DNA from: an uncultured bacterium
GTDB lineage: Bacteria; Verrucomicrobiota; Kiritimatiellia; RFP12; UBA1067
Reading direction: 5' to 3'
NCBI GenBank assembly: GCA_902764415.1
Contig: CACWVU010000008.1
Location: 1-64,000 of the forward strand
Length of the DNA stretch: 64,000 bases
Within the stretch, counting starts at the first letter, position 1; every line of letters starts with the position of its first letter. Under the pieces are notes generated by a model that was given only the letters and a program-made list of their open reading frames with translations, did not search any database and was not told the DNA's origin. Shown here piece after piece: positions 50,408-59,533 of the stretch. The position numbers and the translations under genes are program-made.

Positions 50408-51432
50408 TGAAACTCAGGAACATCGTCGCGCTTTCGTGCGCGCTCGCAGCCTCCGCCGCGATGGCGGACAAGCTCTACCTCAAGTCCGGCTCGATGCTGA
50501 CCGGCAAGGCGGGCACCGCCTCCACCGGCGAGCTCGTGTTCGTTTCCGACGACCTCGGCGAGGTCAAGGTGAAGCTCGAGAACATCGAGCGGCTCGAGGA
50601 CGCCGGCAGCCATGTCGTGCGCTACGACGACGATACCAGCGAGACGATGGGCCTCGCCGTCGAGAAGGGCGCCTGGCGCAGGGGCGACAAGCCGCTCGAC
50701 ATGGCGAACGTCAAGGAAATCGACCCCGAGGTCGAGAAGTGGCACGGCAGCGTCAACGGCGCGTTCAACGCCGCGCGCGGAAACACTGTCGAGAACTCCT
50801 GGAGCGTGCTCGCGAACGTCAACCGTCGCTGGGAGAAGGACCGCTTCAACGCGAACTTCGGCTACTACTACAGCGAGAAGGGTACCGCCGATACCGACAA
50901 GGAGCGCTCGACCGACCGCTGGGAGGTCGAGGCGCAGCACGACCACTTCTGGCTGACCAAGATCTACACCTACGAGACCCTTCGCTACGACCGTGATATG
51001 ATCCAGGCACTCGAGGCGCGCTACCGCGTCGGCCTCGGCGTCGGCTATCAGTGGCTCGAGAAAAGCCTCTTCGAGGCGACCGGCAAGTGGAGCTTCAACC
51101 AGGAGCTTGGCGTCAACTGGATCAAGGAAGAGTACAAGGAGAGCAACGACGACGTAAAGAAGGACGGCTTCTGCGCGCTCCGCTACGCCCACCACCTCTC
51201 CTGGCTGCCGAAGTGGAACGATGGCATCGAGGTGTTCCACAACCTCGAGGTGCTGCCCGAAGTCGACGATTGGGACAAGTACCTCGCCAAGGCCGACATC
51301 GGCTTCGCCACCAAGCTCATCTATGACCTTGACCTCCTGGCGAAGATCGAGTGGGACTACAACTCGCGTCCAGCCGGCGACCGCAAGAAGTCCGACCTGA
51401 GGTACCTCGTGGGCCTCGGCTACAAGTGGTGA
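50407..51432 (+). CDS. DUF481 outer-membrane beta-barrel protein
   Basis: A 341-residue secreted protein: signal peptide (ALSCALAASAAMA), an SH3-like strand region (KLYLKSGSMLTGKAG, as in proteins with a repeated GxxLxG motif), then a DUF481/YdiY-like barrel with alternating aromatic strands (NFGYYYSEKG, RYRVGLGVGYQWLEK) ending LVGLGYKW. C-terminal aromatic residue fits outer-membrane insertion. It overlaps the secretin stop by one base, suggesting joint expression. Its specific function is unknown. Confidence 0.75.
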   Translation: MKLRNIVALSCALAASAAMADKLYLKSGSMLTGKAGTASTGELVFVSDDLGEVKVKLENIERLEDAGSHVVRYDDDTSETMGLAVEKGAWRRGDKPLDMANVKEIDPEVEKWHGSVNGAFNAARGNTVENSWSVLANVNRRWEKDRFNANFGYYYSEKGTADTDKERSTDRWEVEAQHDHFWLTKIYTYETLRYDRDMIQALEARYRVGLGVGYQWLEKSLFEATGKWSFNQELGVNWIKEEYKESNDDVKKDGFCALRYAHHLSWLPKWNDGIEVFHNLEVLPEVDDWDKYLAKADIGFATKLIYDLDLLAKIEWDYNSRPAGDRKKSDLRYLVGLGYKW

Positions 51433-51447
51433 GCGGCCTAAAGCCGC
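51433..51447. repeat. Hairpin abutting the DUF481 stop codon
   Basis: GCGGC-CTAAA-GCCGC begins at the base after the TGA. No T-tract. Confidence 0.45.
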
Positions 51448-51463
51448 CCGCCGCGCGTTCGGC

Positions 51464-52867
51464 ATGAAGGTCGCGATAGCCTACCCTCCGCTTCCGAGCG
51501 GGAACGGCGTCCCCCTGCTTACGCAGAACCGCCAGTTCCAGTGGTTCTCGCGGCCGACCTACATCTTCCCCGTCGTCCCCGCGACGGCGGCGACGATGCT
51601 GAAGAAAGCCGGGCACGAGGTGCTGTTCCTGGACGGCATCGCCGCCGAGATGACGGCGGAGGAGTTCGAGACCAGGCTTGCGGCCTTCGCGCCCGACCTC
51701 GTGGTCCTCGAGACCAAGACCCCGGTCGTCAAGCGCCACTGGAAGTGGATCGAGGAGCACCCGTCGTTCAAGTGCGTGCTCGTGGGCGACCACGTGACCG
51801 CGCTCCCAGAGGAGTCGATTGCCAAGCCAGGCGTCTGGGCGGTGATCCCCGGCGGCGACTGGGATTACGGGCTCCTAGACTTCGTCTCCGACGGCTGCCC
51901 GAAGGGAGTGAGGCCGTTCGCGCTCCGCGACTCCATACGTGACCTGCCGTGGATCGACCGCGACCTCGTCCACTGGGAGCTCTATGCGAAGAAGAACGGC
52001 AACTTCCGCCGCACGCCCGGGACCTACGTGATGTCCGGTCGCGACTGCTGGCACGGCAAGTGCACCTTCTGCAGCTGGACCACCCTCTACCCCCGCTACC
52101 GCGTGCGCGACCCGATCGACGTCGTAGATGAGATCGAGACGCTGGTCGAGAAGTACAAGGTGAAGGAGATCATGGACGACTCCGGCACCTTCCCGGTCGG
52201 CGAGTGGCTGAATACGTTTTGCAGCGAGATGATCCGCCGCGGGCTCCCGAAGAAGGTGCGCATCGACTGCAACATGCGCTTCGGCCGCCTCGGATTCGAG
52301 GACTACAAGCTCATGCGGAAGGCTGGCTTCCAGTTCGTTCTCTTCGGCGTCGAAAGCGCCAACCAGGAGACGCTCGACCGCTTCAACAAGGCGCTCAAGG
52401 TGGAGGACGTCGAGAAGGGCGCGAAGTGGGCGACCGAGGCCGGGCTCGACGTCCACCTCACCTTCATGTTCGGCCACGCCTGGGAGGGGCCGAAGGAGAT
52501 CGCCAACACCGTCGCACTCGCGCGGCGGCTGCTCGCGAAGGGCTGGGCCAAGACCCTCCAGTGCACGCTGACGATACCGTACCCGGGAACGCCGCTCTTC
52601 AAGGAGCTCAGGGCCGCGGACGGACTCGCCACCCTCGACTGGGACGAATACGACATGCGGCGCGCGATCACCAAGACGCCGCTCGCGAGCGAGGAGGAGA
52701 TCAAGCGCGCCATCCGCGAGGTCTACCGAGGGTTCCTGCAGCCGGCCGCGCTCTGGCACCGGCTCGCCTCCACCCGCACCCTCTTCGACTTCGGCTTCTA
52801 CTACCGCGGGCTCCGCTCGCTCATCGGCCATCTCGCCGACTTCCGCGGCGGTCGCCGCGGATGCTGA
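51464..52867 (+). CDS. B12-binding-type radical SAM protein with Cx4CxxC motif
   Basis: A 467-residue protein. The N-terminal 150 residues look like a cobalamin-binding Rossmann domain (VAIAYPPLPSGNG, VPATAATMLKKAGHEVLFLDG). The radical SAM barrel follows; its cluster cysteines are Cys195, Cys200 and Cys203 (CWHGKCTFC), spacing C-x4-C-x2-C rather than the canonical C-x3-C-x2-C. Later elements include GVESANQETLDRFNKAL and TIPYPGTPLF. Enzymes of this class carry out methylations or ring rearrangements in cofactor, lipid or natural-product pathways. Substrate unknown. Start ATG 51464; a hairpin precedes its stop. Confidence 0.82.
   Translation: MKVAIAYPPLPSGNGVPLLTQNRQFQWFSRPTYIFPVVPATAATMLKKAGHEVLFLDGIAAEMTAEEFETRLAAFAPDLVVLETKTPVVKRHWKWIEEHPSFKCVLVGDHVTALPEESIAKPGVWAVIPGGDWDYGLLDFVSDGCPKGVRPFALRDSIRDLPWIDRDLVHWELYAKKNGNFRRTPGTYVMSGRDCWHGKCTFCSWTTLYPRYRVRDPIDVVDEIETLVEKYKVKEIMDDSGTFPVGEWLNTFCSEMIRRGLPKKVRIDCNMRFGRLGFEDYKLMRKAGFQFVLFGVESANQETLDRFNKALKVEDVEKGAKWATEAGLDVHLTFMFGHAWEGPKEIANTVALARRLLAKGWAKTLQCTLTIPYPGTPLFKELRAADGLATLDWDEYDMRRAITKTPLASEEEIKRAIREVYRGFLQPAALWHRLASTRTLFDFGFYYRGLRSLIGHLADFRGGRRGC
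52843..52860. repeat. Perfect hairpin just before the radical SAM stop codon
   Basis: CCGCGGCG-GT-CGCCGCGG, 5 nt before the TGA at 52865. It encodes RGGRRG at the C-terminus. No T-tract. Confidence 0.45.
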
Positions 52868-52888
52868 GCGGCAGAGTTCGCCAAATTA

Positions 52889-52897
52889 TGGTATAAT
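52889..52897 (+). promoter_or_regulatory. Extended -10 promoter of the GH-A hydrolase
   Basis: TGGTATAAT, hexamer 52892-52897, 7 nt before the ATG; predicted UTR about 1 nt. Confidence 0.75.
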
Positions 52898-52904
52898 AAC
52901 GGCC

Positions 52905-54590
52905 ATGAACACCAGAACCACCGTCGCCGCGCTAGCCGCGGTCCTCTCCGCCGCCGCCGCATTTGGTGACGCGACCATTCCCTTCGACCCCTCGACGCCG
53001 GCCTTCAAGGACCAGCGCGAACACCGCAGCGGATCCTGCATCGGCTACGCCGGCTGCGTCACCGACATCGGCGGCAAGTACACCGACGAGTTCATGCGCG
53101 ACCCCGACGCGCTCTGGGAGCAGTTCCAGAAGTCCGGCGCCTACGTGGTGAAGCAGTGGAGCGCCAACGAGGACTGGAACCAGTCAATGGCCTACCAGCG
53201 GCTGAAGACCGACGCCGAGCGCGCGGAGTTCCGCAGGAAGTACCCGAACACCACGTTCGTCGCGCCCGAGAAGATCTGGCAGTGGCGCAAGGACCACGGC
53301 ATCAGGATCCTCCTCTGCCTCGAAAACTACGGCGTCACCACCAACTACATGCCGTTTACGCGCACCGACGACATCGCGGCCGTCAAGGAGAAGATCCTCG
53401 AGATGGTCCAGTGGATCGTCGACAACGGCTTCCAGGACCAGGTGATCGGCTTCGAGCTCGGCAACGAGCCGTACTTCGGCAGCGAGCCGGAGAAGTTCGC
53501 CGCGCGCTGGTCCGAGATCGTCCCCGAGATGAAGCGCATCTTCCCCGAGGCCGAGATCGGCTTCTCCATCGCCGAGTACCGCGACGGCGACCCCGACGTC
53601 GCGGCGGTCCGCGCGCGCTCCACCGCGGTGGACAAGTGGTTCGAGGGCGGCTCCGAGTTCGGCTTCAACAAGATCAACCAGTGGTCGGGGCGCTTCATCG
53701 TCGCCTTCTCCAACTGCCTCGACCTCTGCTCGCACGTCATCTACCACTTCTACGGCGGCGACGCCGCCTACGGCTGCGGCGCGAGCGGCTTCGCGCGCAT
53801 CCGCAACTTCGCGAAGGCGTTCCCCGAGGTGAAGGACAAGCGGGTGTGGATCACCGAATGGCGCGAGCGCTCCGACGAGGACTGCCGCTGCCAGCAGATG
53901 CACTCATCGTCGATCTTCAAGGCCCACTACGCGCTTGCCTGCATCTGCCAGCCCGAGATCGACTCGATCAACCTCCACAGCTGCAACTCGCTCGCCGGCG
54001 GGTTCGACATCGCCACCGGCGACGGCTCGTGGTACGTCCAGTGGGATCCCGCCGGGCGCGACTTCTCCGACCCCGACTTCACCGGCCGACCGCGCATCGA
54101 AACCGGTCCCGTGGGCCCGGTGTTCAGCATGTACAACCAGGCGCTCATCGCCCACCCGCTCATCATGGACCACGGCGTCTGGGAAGGCGGCTCGATCACC
54201 AACTCGAGCTACTGGAGCGCCAACGTCTTCTACGGCTTCCACCACGCAATGGTCGGCTGGCTCACATACGGTGCGGACCCCAAGAAGCTGCCGAAGAACA
54301 AGGGCAACGCGGAATGGGTGCTTGCGACCAACCCCGAGCGCACGTCGATTGCCATCCTCGTCTGCAACTCTACCCGCAGCGACTGGAAGCCGACGCTGGC
54401 GATGACCGGCGCCAAGCCCGGCCAGGCGCACTATCGCACCTTCAGTTGCCCCGACGAGAAGCGGATCTTCGTGCACCAGATCCCCGGCGAGCCGAGGCCG
54501 ACGGTCGAGGCCGAGTACGACGGCGACGCGGCGAGCCTGGTGGTGCCCGCCTACACGATCGCCACCATCACCATCCCCGTCGTCAAGTGA
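52905..54590 (+). CDS. Secreted clan GH-A glycoside hydrolase
   Basis: A 561-residue protein with a signal peptide (VAALAAVLSAAAAFG). A TIM barrel holds both GH-A catalytic Glu: acid/base Glu188 in FELGNEPYFG and nucleophile Glu318 in VWITEWRERS. The C-terminal beta-sandwich ends VPAYTIATITIPVVK, as in GH39/GH51-type enzymes, where this domain packs against the barrel. I cannot assign the exact family. Likely acts on a plant or host polysaccharide in the periplasm. It appears to be leaderless. The next gene, 36 nt on, encodes a shorter relative without the two Glu. Confidence 0.78.
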   Translation: MNTRTTVAALAAVLSAAAAFGDATIPFDPSTPAFKDQREHRSGSCIGYAGCVTDIGGKYTDEFMRDPDALWEQFQKSGAYVVKQWSANEDWNQSMAYQRLKTDAERAEFRRKYPNTTFVAPEKIWQWRKDHGIRILLCLENYGVTTNYMPFTRTDDIAAVKEKILEMVQWIVDNGFQDQVIGFELGNEPYFGSEPEKFAARWSEIVPEMKRIFPEAEIGFSIAEYRDGDPDVAAVRARSTAVDKWFEGGSEFGFNKINQWSGRFIVAFSNCLDLCSHVIYHFYGGDAAYGCGASGFARIRNFAKAFPEVKDKRVWITEWRERSDEDCRCQQMHSSSIFKAHYALACICQPEIDSINLHSCNSLAGGFDIATGDGSWYVQWDPAGRDFSDPDFTGRPRIETGPVGPVFSMYNQALIAHPLIMDHGVWEGGSITNSSYWSANVFYGFHHAMVGWLTYGADPKKLPKNKGNAEWVLATNPERTSIAILVCNSTRSDWKPTLAMTGAKPGQAHYRTFSCPDEKRIFVHQIPGEPRPTVEAEYDGDAASLVVPAYTIATITIPVVK

Positions 54591-54625
54591 CGGCACCAGC
54601 CAACGCCTAAACGAAAGGACCAAAG

Positions 54626-55927
54626 ATGAAAATCAATGCTTTCAGGACGGCCGCGGCGGCGGCGCTATGCCTTGTCGCGACGGCGGCGACGGCGAAGGAC
54701 TTCTCCACCACGATCGACCTCGCCCCGGCGCAGCCGCTGGCGCGGGTGCCGAAGAAGTTTCCCGGCTTCGGCTACGTCTGCGACCCCAAGGTCGGCGGCG
54801 AGGAGACGGTGCTCGAGTACCGCCATTCCGGAGCGTGGGTGCTCAAGACCAAGGTCTGCGACGACAAGACGCTTGAGTTCCTGACGCGGAACCGGATCTC
54901 GATCCTGCTGGTGCTCGACGGTTCGCGCGAGAAGATCAACGCCGATCTCCGGCGCATCGCCGACGGCAAGTACGGCCCCGCGATTGCCGGCTTCCAGCTC
55001 GGCGACCGGCCAGACGGCGACGGCGACGCGGAGAAGTGGCGCGCGGTGGTGTCGTCGATCCGGCGCCAGTTCAAGGACACGCCCATCGCCATCCCGGCGG
55101 CGGACTCCAAGCCGCCGATGGCGAAGATGCTGGCGGACAGGATGCGCGACGTCTCCAAGCTCGTCTACGACTTCTCCAAGGTGCCAGCGCCCTACAAGCA
55201 GCTCAAGGAGATCACCAAGACGATCACCTTCGGCGGCAACAAGGACCTGAAGCGCATGCGCCTCTGGGTGATCGCCCCCGACCGGATGCCTGGGAGCGAC
55301 GAGTCCACCCGCTCCGACTTCAAGACCATCAGCTGGAAGATACACTGGATGATGTCCGCCTACGCGGTGGAGGCGGTGGACGCGGTGCTCTTCAACCAGC
55401 CGATGCAGCCGGACGAATTCGGGTACACGCTGCGCTACCTCGGCCTGGCCTTCCGCGATCACGGCACCGTGCTAACCCACGGCGAGTCGGCATCGGCGGA
55501 CGCGGCGAAGTCGAAGAACAGCTCGCCCGACCTCGAGCAGGACTTCGACGATCTCACCGGCGGCTTTGGCGGCGAGGACAACATGAAGATCGTCGCCTCG
55601 CCCAAGGCCTGCGCCAACCTCGCCGACGGCAAGACCGGCGACGTCGAGTACTTGGCGCTCGCGAACGAATCCGACCGACTCTGCCTGGTGATGGTCAACA
55701 CCTCCGGGAAGCGCACGAAGTACTCGGTGGAGACCAAGGGCAAGAAGACCGGCAACTGCACCATCCGCCGCATGTACTTGGACCCCGAGACGAAGAAGGT
55801 GAAGCGCGAGGCGTTCGGCGGCTACGGTCAGCCCGGGCTTCCATACACCTCCTACGTCGAGCCGGACGCGGTGGAGACGGTGACCCTCATCCTCACCGAC
55901 AAGAAGCACAACCAGGCTGGCTACTGA
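54626..55927 (+). CDS. Catalytically dead paralogue of the GH-A protein
   Basis: A 433-residue secreted protein (signal peptide AAAAALCLVATAATA). Aligning by eye with the preceding protein, IAGFQLGDRPDG (Arg128) replaces IGFELGNEPYFG (Glu188), and RLWVIAPDRMPG (Ala217) replaces RVWITEWRERS (Glu318). The surrounding barrel landmarks are kept, including an alpha-helical run after each motif and PYTSYVEPDAVETVTL at the C-terminus. Both catalytic Glu are gone, so a carbohydrate-binding or regulatory role is more likely than hydrolysis. Start ATG has AAAGGA 7 nt upstream; it shares a transcript with the active enzyme. Confidence 0.7.
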   Translation: MKINAFRTAAAAALCLVATAATAKDFSTTIDLAPAQPLARVPKKFPGFGYVCDPKVGGEETVLEYRHSGAWVLKTKVCDDKTLEFLTRNRISILLVLDGSREKINADLRRIADGKYGPAIAGFQLGDRPDGDGDAEKWRAVVSSIRRQFKDTPIAIPAADSKPPMAKMLADRMRDVSKLVYDFSKVPAPYKQLKEITKTITFGGNKDLKRMRLWVIAPDRMPGSDESTRSDFKTISWKIHWMMSAYAVEAVDAVLFNQPMQPDEFGYTLRYLGLAFRDHGTVLTHGESASADAAKSKNSSPDLEQDFDDLTGGFGGEDNMKIVASPKACANLADGKTGDVEYLALANESDRLCLVMVNTSGKRTKYSVETKGKKTGNCTIRRMYLDPETKKVKREAFGGYGQPGLPYTSYVEPDAVETVTLILTDKKHNQAGY

Positions 55928-55932
55928 CGGCA

Positions 55933-56568
55933 ATGGCGCGCGGCGTTTTCATCACCTTCGAGGGCGGCGAAGGCTGCGGCAAGTCGACGCAGGCGGCCGT
56001 CCTCAAGGACGCGCTGGAGCGCTCGGGGCGGAAGGTGCTGCTCACCCGCGAGCCAGGCGGCACCTGGCTTTCGGAGGAGATTCGCGCGCTCCTCAAGGAC
56101 CAGTCGAAGGACCCGCCGTGCGACCGCGCGGAGACGCTATTGTTCCTCGCGGCGCGCGCGCAGCTGGTGGAAAGGGTGATTCTGCCTGCGCTCGAGCGCG
56201 GCGAATGGGTGGTCTCCGACCGCTTCAGCGACTCCACCCTCGCCTACCAGGGTTATGGGCGCGGCCTGCCGCTCGACCTGCTCGCCGAGGCGAACGACTT
56301 CGCCTGCCGCGGGCTGAAGCCAGACATAACCTTCCTCTTCGACCTGCCGCCGGAGGAGGCGGAGCGGCGCATGCGCGAGCGCGAGGTCCGCGAGAACGCC
56401 AGCGCCGACCGCATCGAGCGCGAGGCGGCCGACTTCCACGAGCGCATCCGCCGCGGATTCCTGGCGATGGCGGCGGCGGCGCCGGAGCGGTTTGTGGTCC
56501 TGGACGCCTCGGCGTCGCGGGAGGAGATTGCGGAGAGGATATGGACGGAGCTGAGGCGTTTCGGCTGA
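55933..56568 (+). CDS. tmk: Thymidylate kinase
   Basis: Tmk phosphorylates dTMP to dTDP. The 211-residue protein begins with the P-loop FEGGEGCGKST (about residues 9-19), followed by TREPGGT, the DR(F/Y) motif SDRFSDSTLAYQGYGRG (about 95) and a LID region rich in Arg (RMREREVRENASADR). ATG 55933 follows the previous stop by 5 nt. It overlaps holB by 28 nt, a coupling seen in many bacteria. Confidence 0.95.
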   Translation: MARGVFITFEGGEGCGKSTQAAVLKDALERSGRKVLLTREPGGTWLSEEIRALLKDQSKDPPCDRAETLLFLAARAQLVERVILPALERGEWVVSDRFSDSTLAYQGYGRGLPLDLLAEANDFACRGLKPDITFLFDLPPEEAERRMREREVRENASADRIEREAADFHERIRRGFLAMAAAAPERFVVLDASASREEIAERIWTELRRFG

Positions 56569-57305
56569 TCGCGCGCGCGATCGACTCGGGCTCCGCCGCC
56601 CACGGCTACCTCGTCGTCGGCGACGTGCGAGGCAACGCCGCGGAGCTGGTGAGGAGGGTGCTCGAGAAGCTCTTCCCCGACGAGCGCGACCAGATCGCCG
56701 CGGGCGTCCACCCCGACGTGGTGACTCTGGAACCCGAGGGCAAGAAGCGCATCATCACCATCGACTCGATGCGCGAGCGCATCGTCGAGCCGATGGCTTC
56801 CACCTCTTTTTCCGGCGGCTGGAAGGTCGGCATCGTCTCCGGCGCCGACCGGCTCAACAACGAAAGCGCCAACGCCTTCCTGAAGTCGCTCGAGGAGCCG
56901 CCGCCGAAGACGATGTACTTCCTGCTGACCGACCAGCCGGACGCGATCCTGCCCACCATCGTCTCGCGCACCCAGCGCATCGACCTCAAGCTGCCGCCGG
57001 GCCTGCTCGAGGGCGAGGAGTACGAGGCGGTAGCGGAGGCGTTTGCGGAGAAGGACGCCGCGCGCCTTGCAGAGATCCTCGACTCGCTCGTCGAGGAGGC
57101 GCCGGAGGCCGACGCCGCGCTCGTGCGGCGCCGGTTCTTCCGCACGCTCCTCTCGTTCGCGCGCGCGATGGTCCTTTCCGGGAAGCTCCCACGCCACCAG
57201 GCGTTCCGCAACGTCGAGTTCGTAGAGGAGGCCTACCGCCGCTGCGAGAAGTCCATGAAGGCGGAGCCGGTCCTCTCCTATCTCCTCGACCGCTTTGCCT
57301 TTTGA
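56541..57305 (+). CDS. holB: DNA polymerase III delta-prime subunit (HolB)
   Basis: A 254-residue clamp-loader subunit. It shows the HolB landmarks RIITIDSMRERI, GWKVGIVSGADRLNNESANAFLKSLEEPPPKTMYFLLT and ILPTIVSRTQRIDL, corresponding to the sensor and arginine-finger SRC-like region. Like other delta-prime proteins it is not expected to hydrolyse ATP; the zinc-binding Cys are absent. Position after tmk is the standard arrangement. ATG 56541 lies within the tmk coding sequence. Confidence 0.88.
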   Translation: MDGAEAFRLIARAIDSGSAAHGYLVVGDVRGNAAELVRRVLEKLFPDERDQIAAGVHPDVVTLEPEGKKRIITIDSMRERIVEPMASTSFSGGWKVGIVSGADRLNNESANAFLKSLEEPPPKTMYFLLTDQPDAILPTIVSRTQRIDLKLPPGLLEGEEYEAVAEAFAEKDAARLAEILDSLVEEAPEADAALVRRRFFRTLLSFARAMVLSGKLPRHQAFRNVEFVEEAYRRCEKSMKAEPVLSYLLDRFAF

Positions 57306-57306
57306 A

Positions 57307-57324
57307 CCGCGGCTGATTCCGCGG
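57307..57324. repeat. Hairpin CCGCGG-CTGATT-CCGCGG after holB
   Basis: The stem begins 2 nt after the holB stop and ends 13 nt before the TonB receptor ATG. No T-tract. Confidence 0.45.
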
Positions 57325-57337
57325 CGTTTATAAGGGC

Positions 57338-59515
57338 ATGAAAGCAGAGATACTAGTCGTTTCCGTCGCCGCGGCTGGTTTCGCCCTCGCGGACGGCTCC
57401 GCGTCCACCAACACTGTCGCCGACCTTGGCACCGTTACCGTCGAGGCGAGCGCGCTCTCGAAGTACCGTCCCGAGACGGTGTCCGGCGCCACCTTCACCG
57501 CCGAGCCGCCGGAGCGGCTGCCGACGGTTGTCGACACGCTCACGGCAGACTTTATCCGCGAGCGCAACCCGACCGACCTCAACGACCTCCTGCGCTGGGT
57601 GCCGGGCATCGAGACCGGCGGCACCTCGCTCCTGGTGCGGCAGCCGGGTCTTTTCACCATCCGCGGCATGGGCGGCACCGAGCCGACGTTCGACGGGGTA
57701 GTCCCGATCGGCCGCGGCGCCGGGCTCTTTATGGACCCGTTCATGATGGACCGCGTCGAGGTGGTGAAGGGGCCGATCGCCTCGCTCACCGGCGGCGCCG
57801 GCGCACAGCAGAACAACAACGGCGCGGGCGGGTCCGTGAACATGTACCTCAAGGGCGCGCACCTCGACCGCAGCGAGATCAACTTTCATGAGAACACGTC
57901 GATCGGCCGCAACACCTGGCGCCAGCGCGGCATGGTTGACGCGAACGAGGTACTCGTCGACGACGCCCTGGCGATCCGCCTGCCGCTGTCGCTCGACTTC
58001 TACTCGCCCGCCTACACCGCCACCGGGTCGCAGGACGGCGCGCGCCCGCGCCAGCAGTACACCCTGGCGCCGTCGTTCATCGCGAAGCCGTCCGACGCGG
58101 TTTCCTTCGGCGTCAAGTCGATGTTCGTCTACTCCGACTCGCCCAGCTACATCGGCATCCCGGTCTGGCGCGGCGCGCCTGCGGCTGGCTACGGCTGGTA
58201 CGAATCGTCCTGCCGCAAGACCGATCGCTCGACCTACAAGGGCGTGATGGTGAACCCTTGGGTCGACTGGCAGGTGACGGACGAGTGGCTGCTCAAGTTC
58301 GGCGGCTCGTTCATGTACTCGCACATGGAGCAGACCACCCGCGAGCCCTACACTTCATATTCGGTTGACGCGAACGGCAACCCGACCGGCGCGTTCCTCA
58401 ACTACTGCAACACCGGCTGGTGGCCAAACGGCGAAAAGTACATGACCTCCGGCTTCTCCGAAAGCCGCATGTTCCAGCAGAGCTACACCGCCTATGCGCG
58501 CTCTGTGTACGCGCTCGAGGAGCTGCCGTTCGGCTTCAGGAACACGTTCGTAGCCCAACCCGACTTCTACTACCACGGCGCCAGCGGCTTCGGCGGCCCG
58601 GTCTCGCGCTACGGCGTGACGGTGCAGGATTCGATCGGCTGGGGGTGGGTCACGCTCCTCGCCGGCATCCGCTACGACTACTTCGTGGAGAACGACAATA
58701 CCCAGTCCATGCGCAACACCAGGACCGGAGCCGTGACCACCACCCACTACGACGAGGCGCGCGCCTTCGCGTTCTCTCCGCGCGGCGGGCTCACGGTGCA
58801 GCCGCTCGACTGGCTGGTCTTCTTCGGCAACGTCTCGCAGACCCAGACCCCGACGCTCGGCTACCGCAACTCCGACGGCACGCGCCCCGACGACCCATGG
58901 ACCGCGACGCAGTGGGAGGCTGGCTTCCGGGTGCGGCCGCTCGAGAAGCTGTGGTTCAGCGCGTCCTACTTCAACATCGAGCAGGAGAACACGCCAGTCG
59001 CCGAGACATCCGGCGGCCAGACCTACTACTGGTTCGACGGGCACAACCGCTCGAAGGGCGTGGAGCTGTCGCTCTCGGGCGACGTGACCGAGAACTGGTC
59101 GGTGATGGCGATGTACGCCTACACGCTCTACGAGGACTGCACCAAGTCCGGCTTGGCCGGCGAGTTCGAGCGCATCCCGCGCCACGCCGCGACCTTCAAC
59201 ACGTCCTACCGGCTGCACGGCTTCGACTGGATTGAGGACGTGGTGGTGGGCATGGGCTACCGCTTCCGTTCGATGAGCTACGCCACGATGCGCGGCGCGT
59301 TCGTGAACGAGAACCTGCGCTTTGACCCAAGCCACGTCTTCGACGTCAACATGTCGATCCCGCTCTCGAAGTTCGGCTGGCGCGACGACTGGTTCCTCAC
59401 CCTGGGCGTCAGGAACATCTTCGGCGAGAAGTACTTCGACACCTCGCGTCACTACTACGAGTGCTTCGCGGGCGAGCCGCGCACCTTCGAGATCGGCCTC
59501 CGCGGTCGGTTCTGA
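57338..59515 (+). CDS. TonB-dependent outer-membrane receptor
   Basis: A 725-residue protein with a signal peptide (VVSVAAAGFALA), a short TonB-box-like start (GTVTVEASAL), a plug domain (about 60-190: DLNDLLRWVPGIE, FTIRGMGGTEPTFDG, DRVEVVKGPIASL) and a 22-strand barrel ending in EIGLRGRF with terminal Phe. It resembles siderophore-type receptors (FhuA/FecA group) more than SusC. It should import an iron chelate or another large ligand with TonB energy. No Fur box or partner genes are visible. Start ATG follows AAGGGC. Confidence 0.88.
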   Translation: MKAEILVVSVAAAGFALADGSASTNTVADLGTVTVEASALSKYRPETVSGATFTAEPPERLPTVVDTLTADFIRERNPTDLNDLLRWVPGIETGGTSLLVRQPGLFTIRGMGGTEPTFDGVVPIGRGAGLFMDPFMMDRVEVVKGPIASLTGGAGAQQNNNGAGGSVNMYLKGAHLDRSEINFHENTSIGRNTWRQRGMVDANEVLVDDALAIRLPLSLDFYSPAYTATGSQDGARPRQQYTLAPSFIAKPSDAVSFGVKSMFVYSDSPSYIGIPVWRGAPAAGYGWYESSCRKTDRSTYKGVMVNPWVDWQVTDEWLLKFGGSFMYSHMEQTTREPYTSYSVDANGNPTGAFLNYCNTGWWPNGEKYMTSGFSESRMFQQSYTAYARSVYALEELPFGFRNTFVAQPDFYYHGASGFGGPVSRYGVTVQDSIGWGWVTLLAGIRYDYFVENDNTQSMRNTRTGAVTTTHYDEARAFAFSPRGGLTVQPLDWLVFFGNVSQTQTPTLGYRNSDGTRPDDPWTATQWEAGFRVRPLEKLWFSASYFNIEQENTPVAETSGGQTYYWFDGHNRSKGVELSLSGDVTENWSVMAMYAYTLYEDCTKSGLAGEFERIPRHAATFNTSYRLHGFDWIEDVVVGMGYRFRSMSYATMRGAFVNENLRFDPSHVFDVNMSIPLSKFGWRDDWFLTLGVRNIFGEKYFDTSRHYYECFAGEPRTFEIGLRGRF

Positions 59516-59518
59516 CCG

Positions 59519-59532
59519 GCGGCGCAGGCCGC
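59519..59532. repeat. Hairpin between convergent genes
   Basis: GCGGC-GCAG-GCCGC lies in the 18 nt between the TonB receptor stop and the - strand transporter stop. It may terminate both, though no T-tract is present. Confidence 0.4.
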
Positions 59533-59533
59533 G

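Noticed and set aside
53156-54610. 484-codon + strand ORF overlapping the GH-A gene
   Set aside because: Arg-rich out-of-frame shadow; the overlapping GH-A frame has a signal peptide and catalytic motifs.
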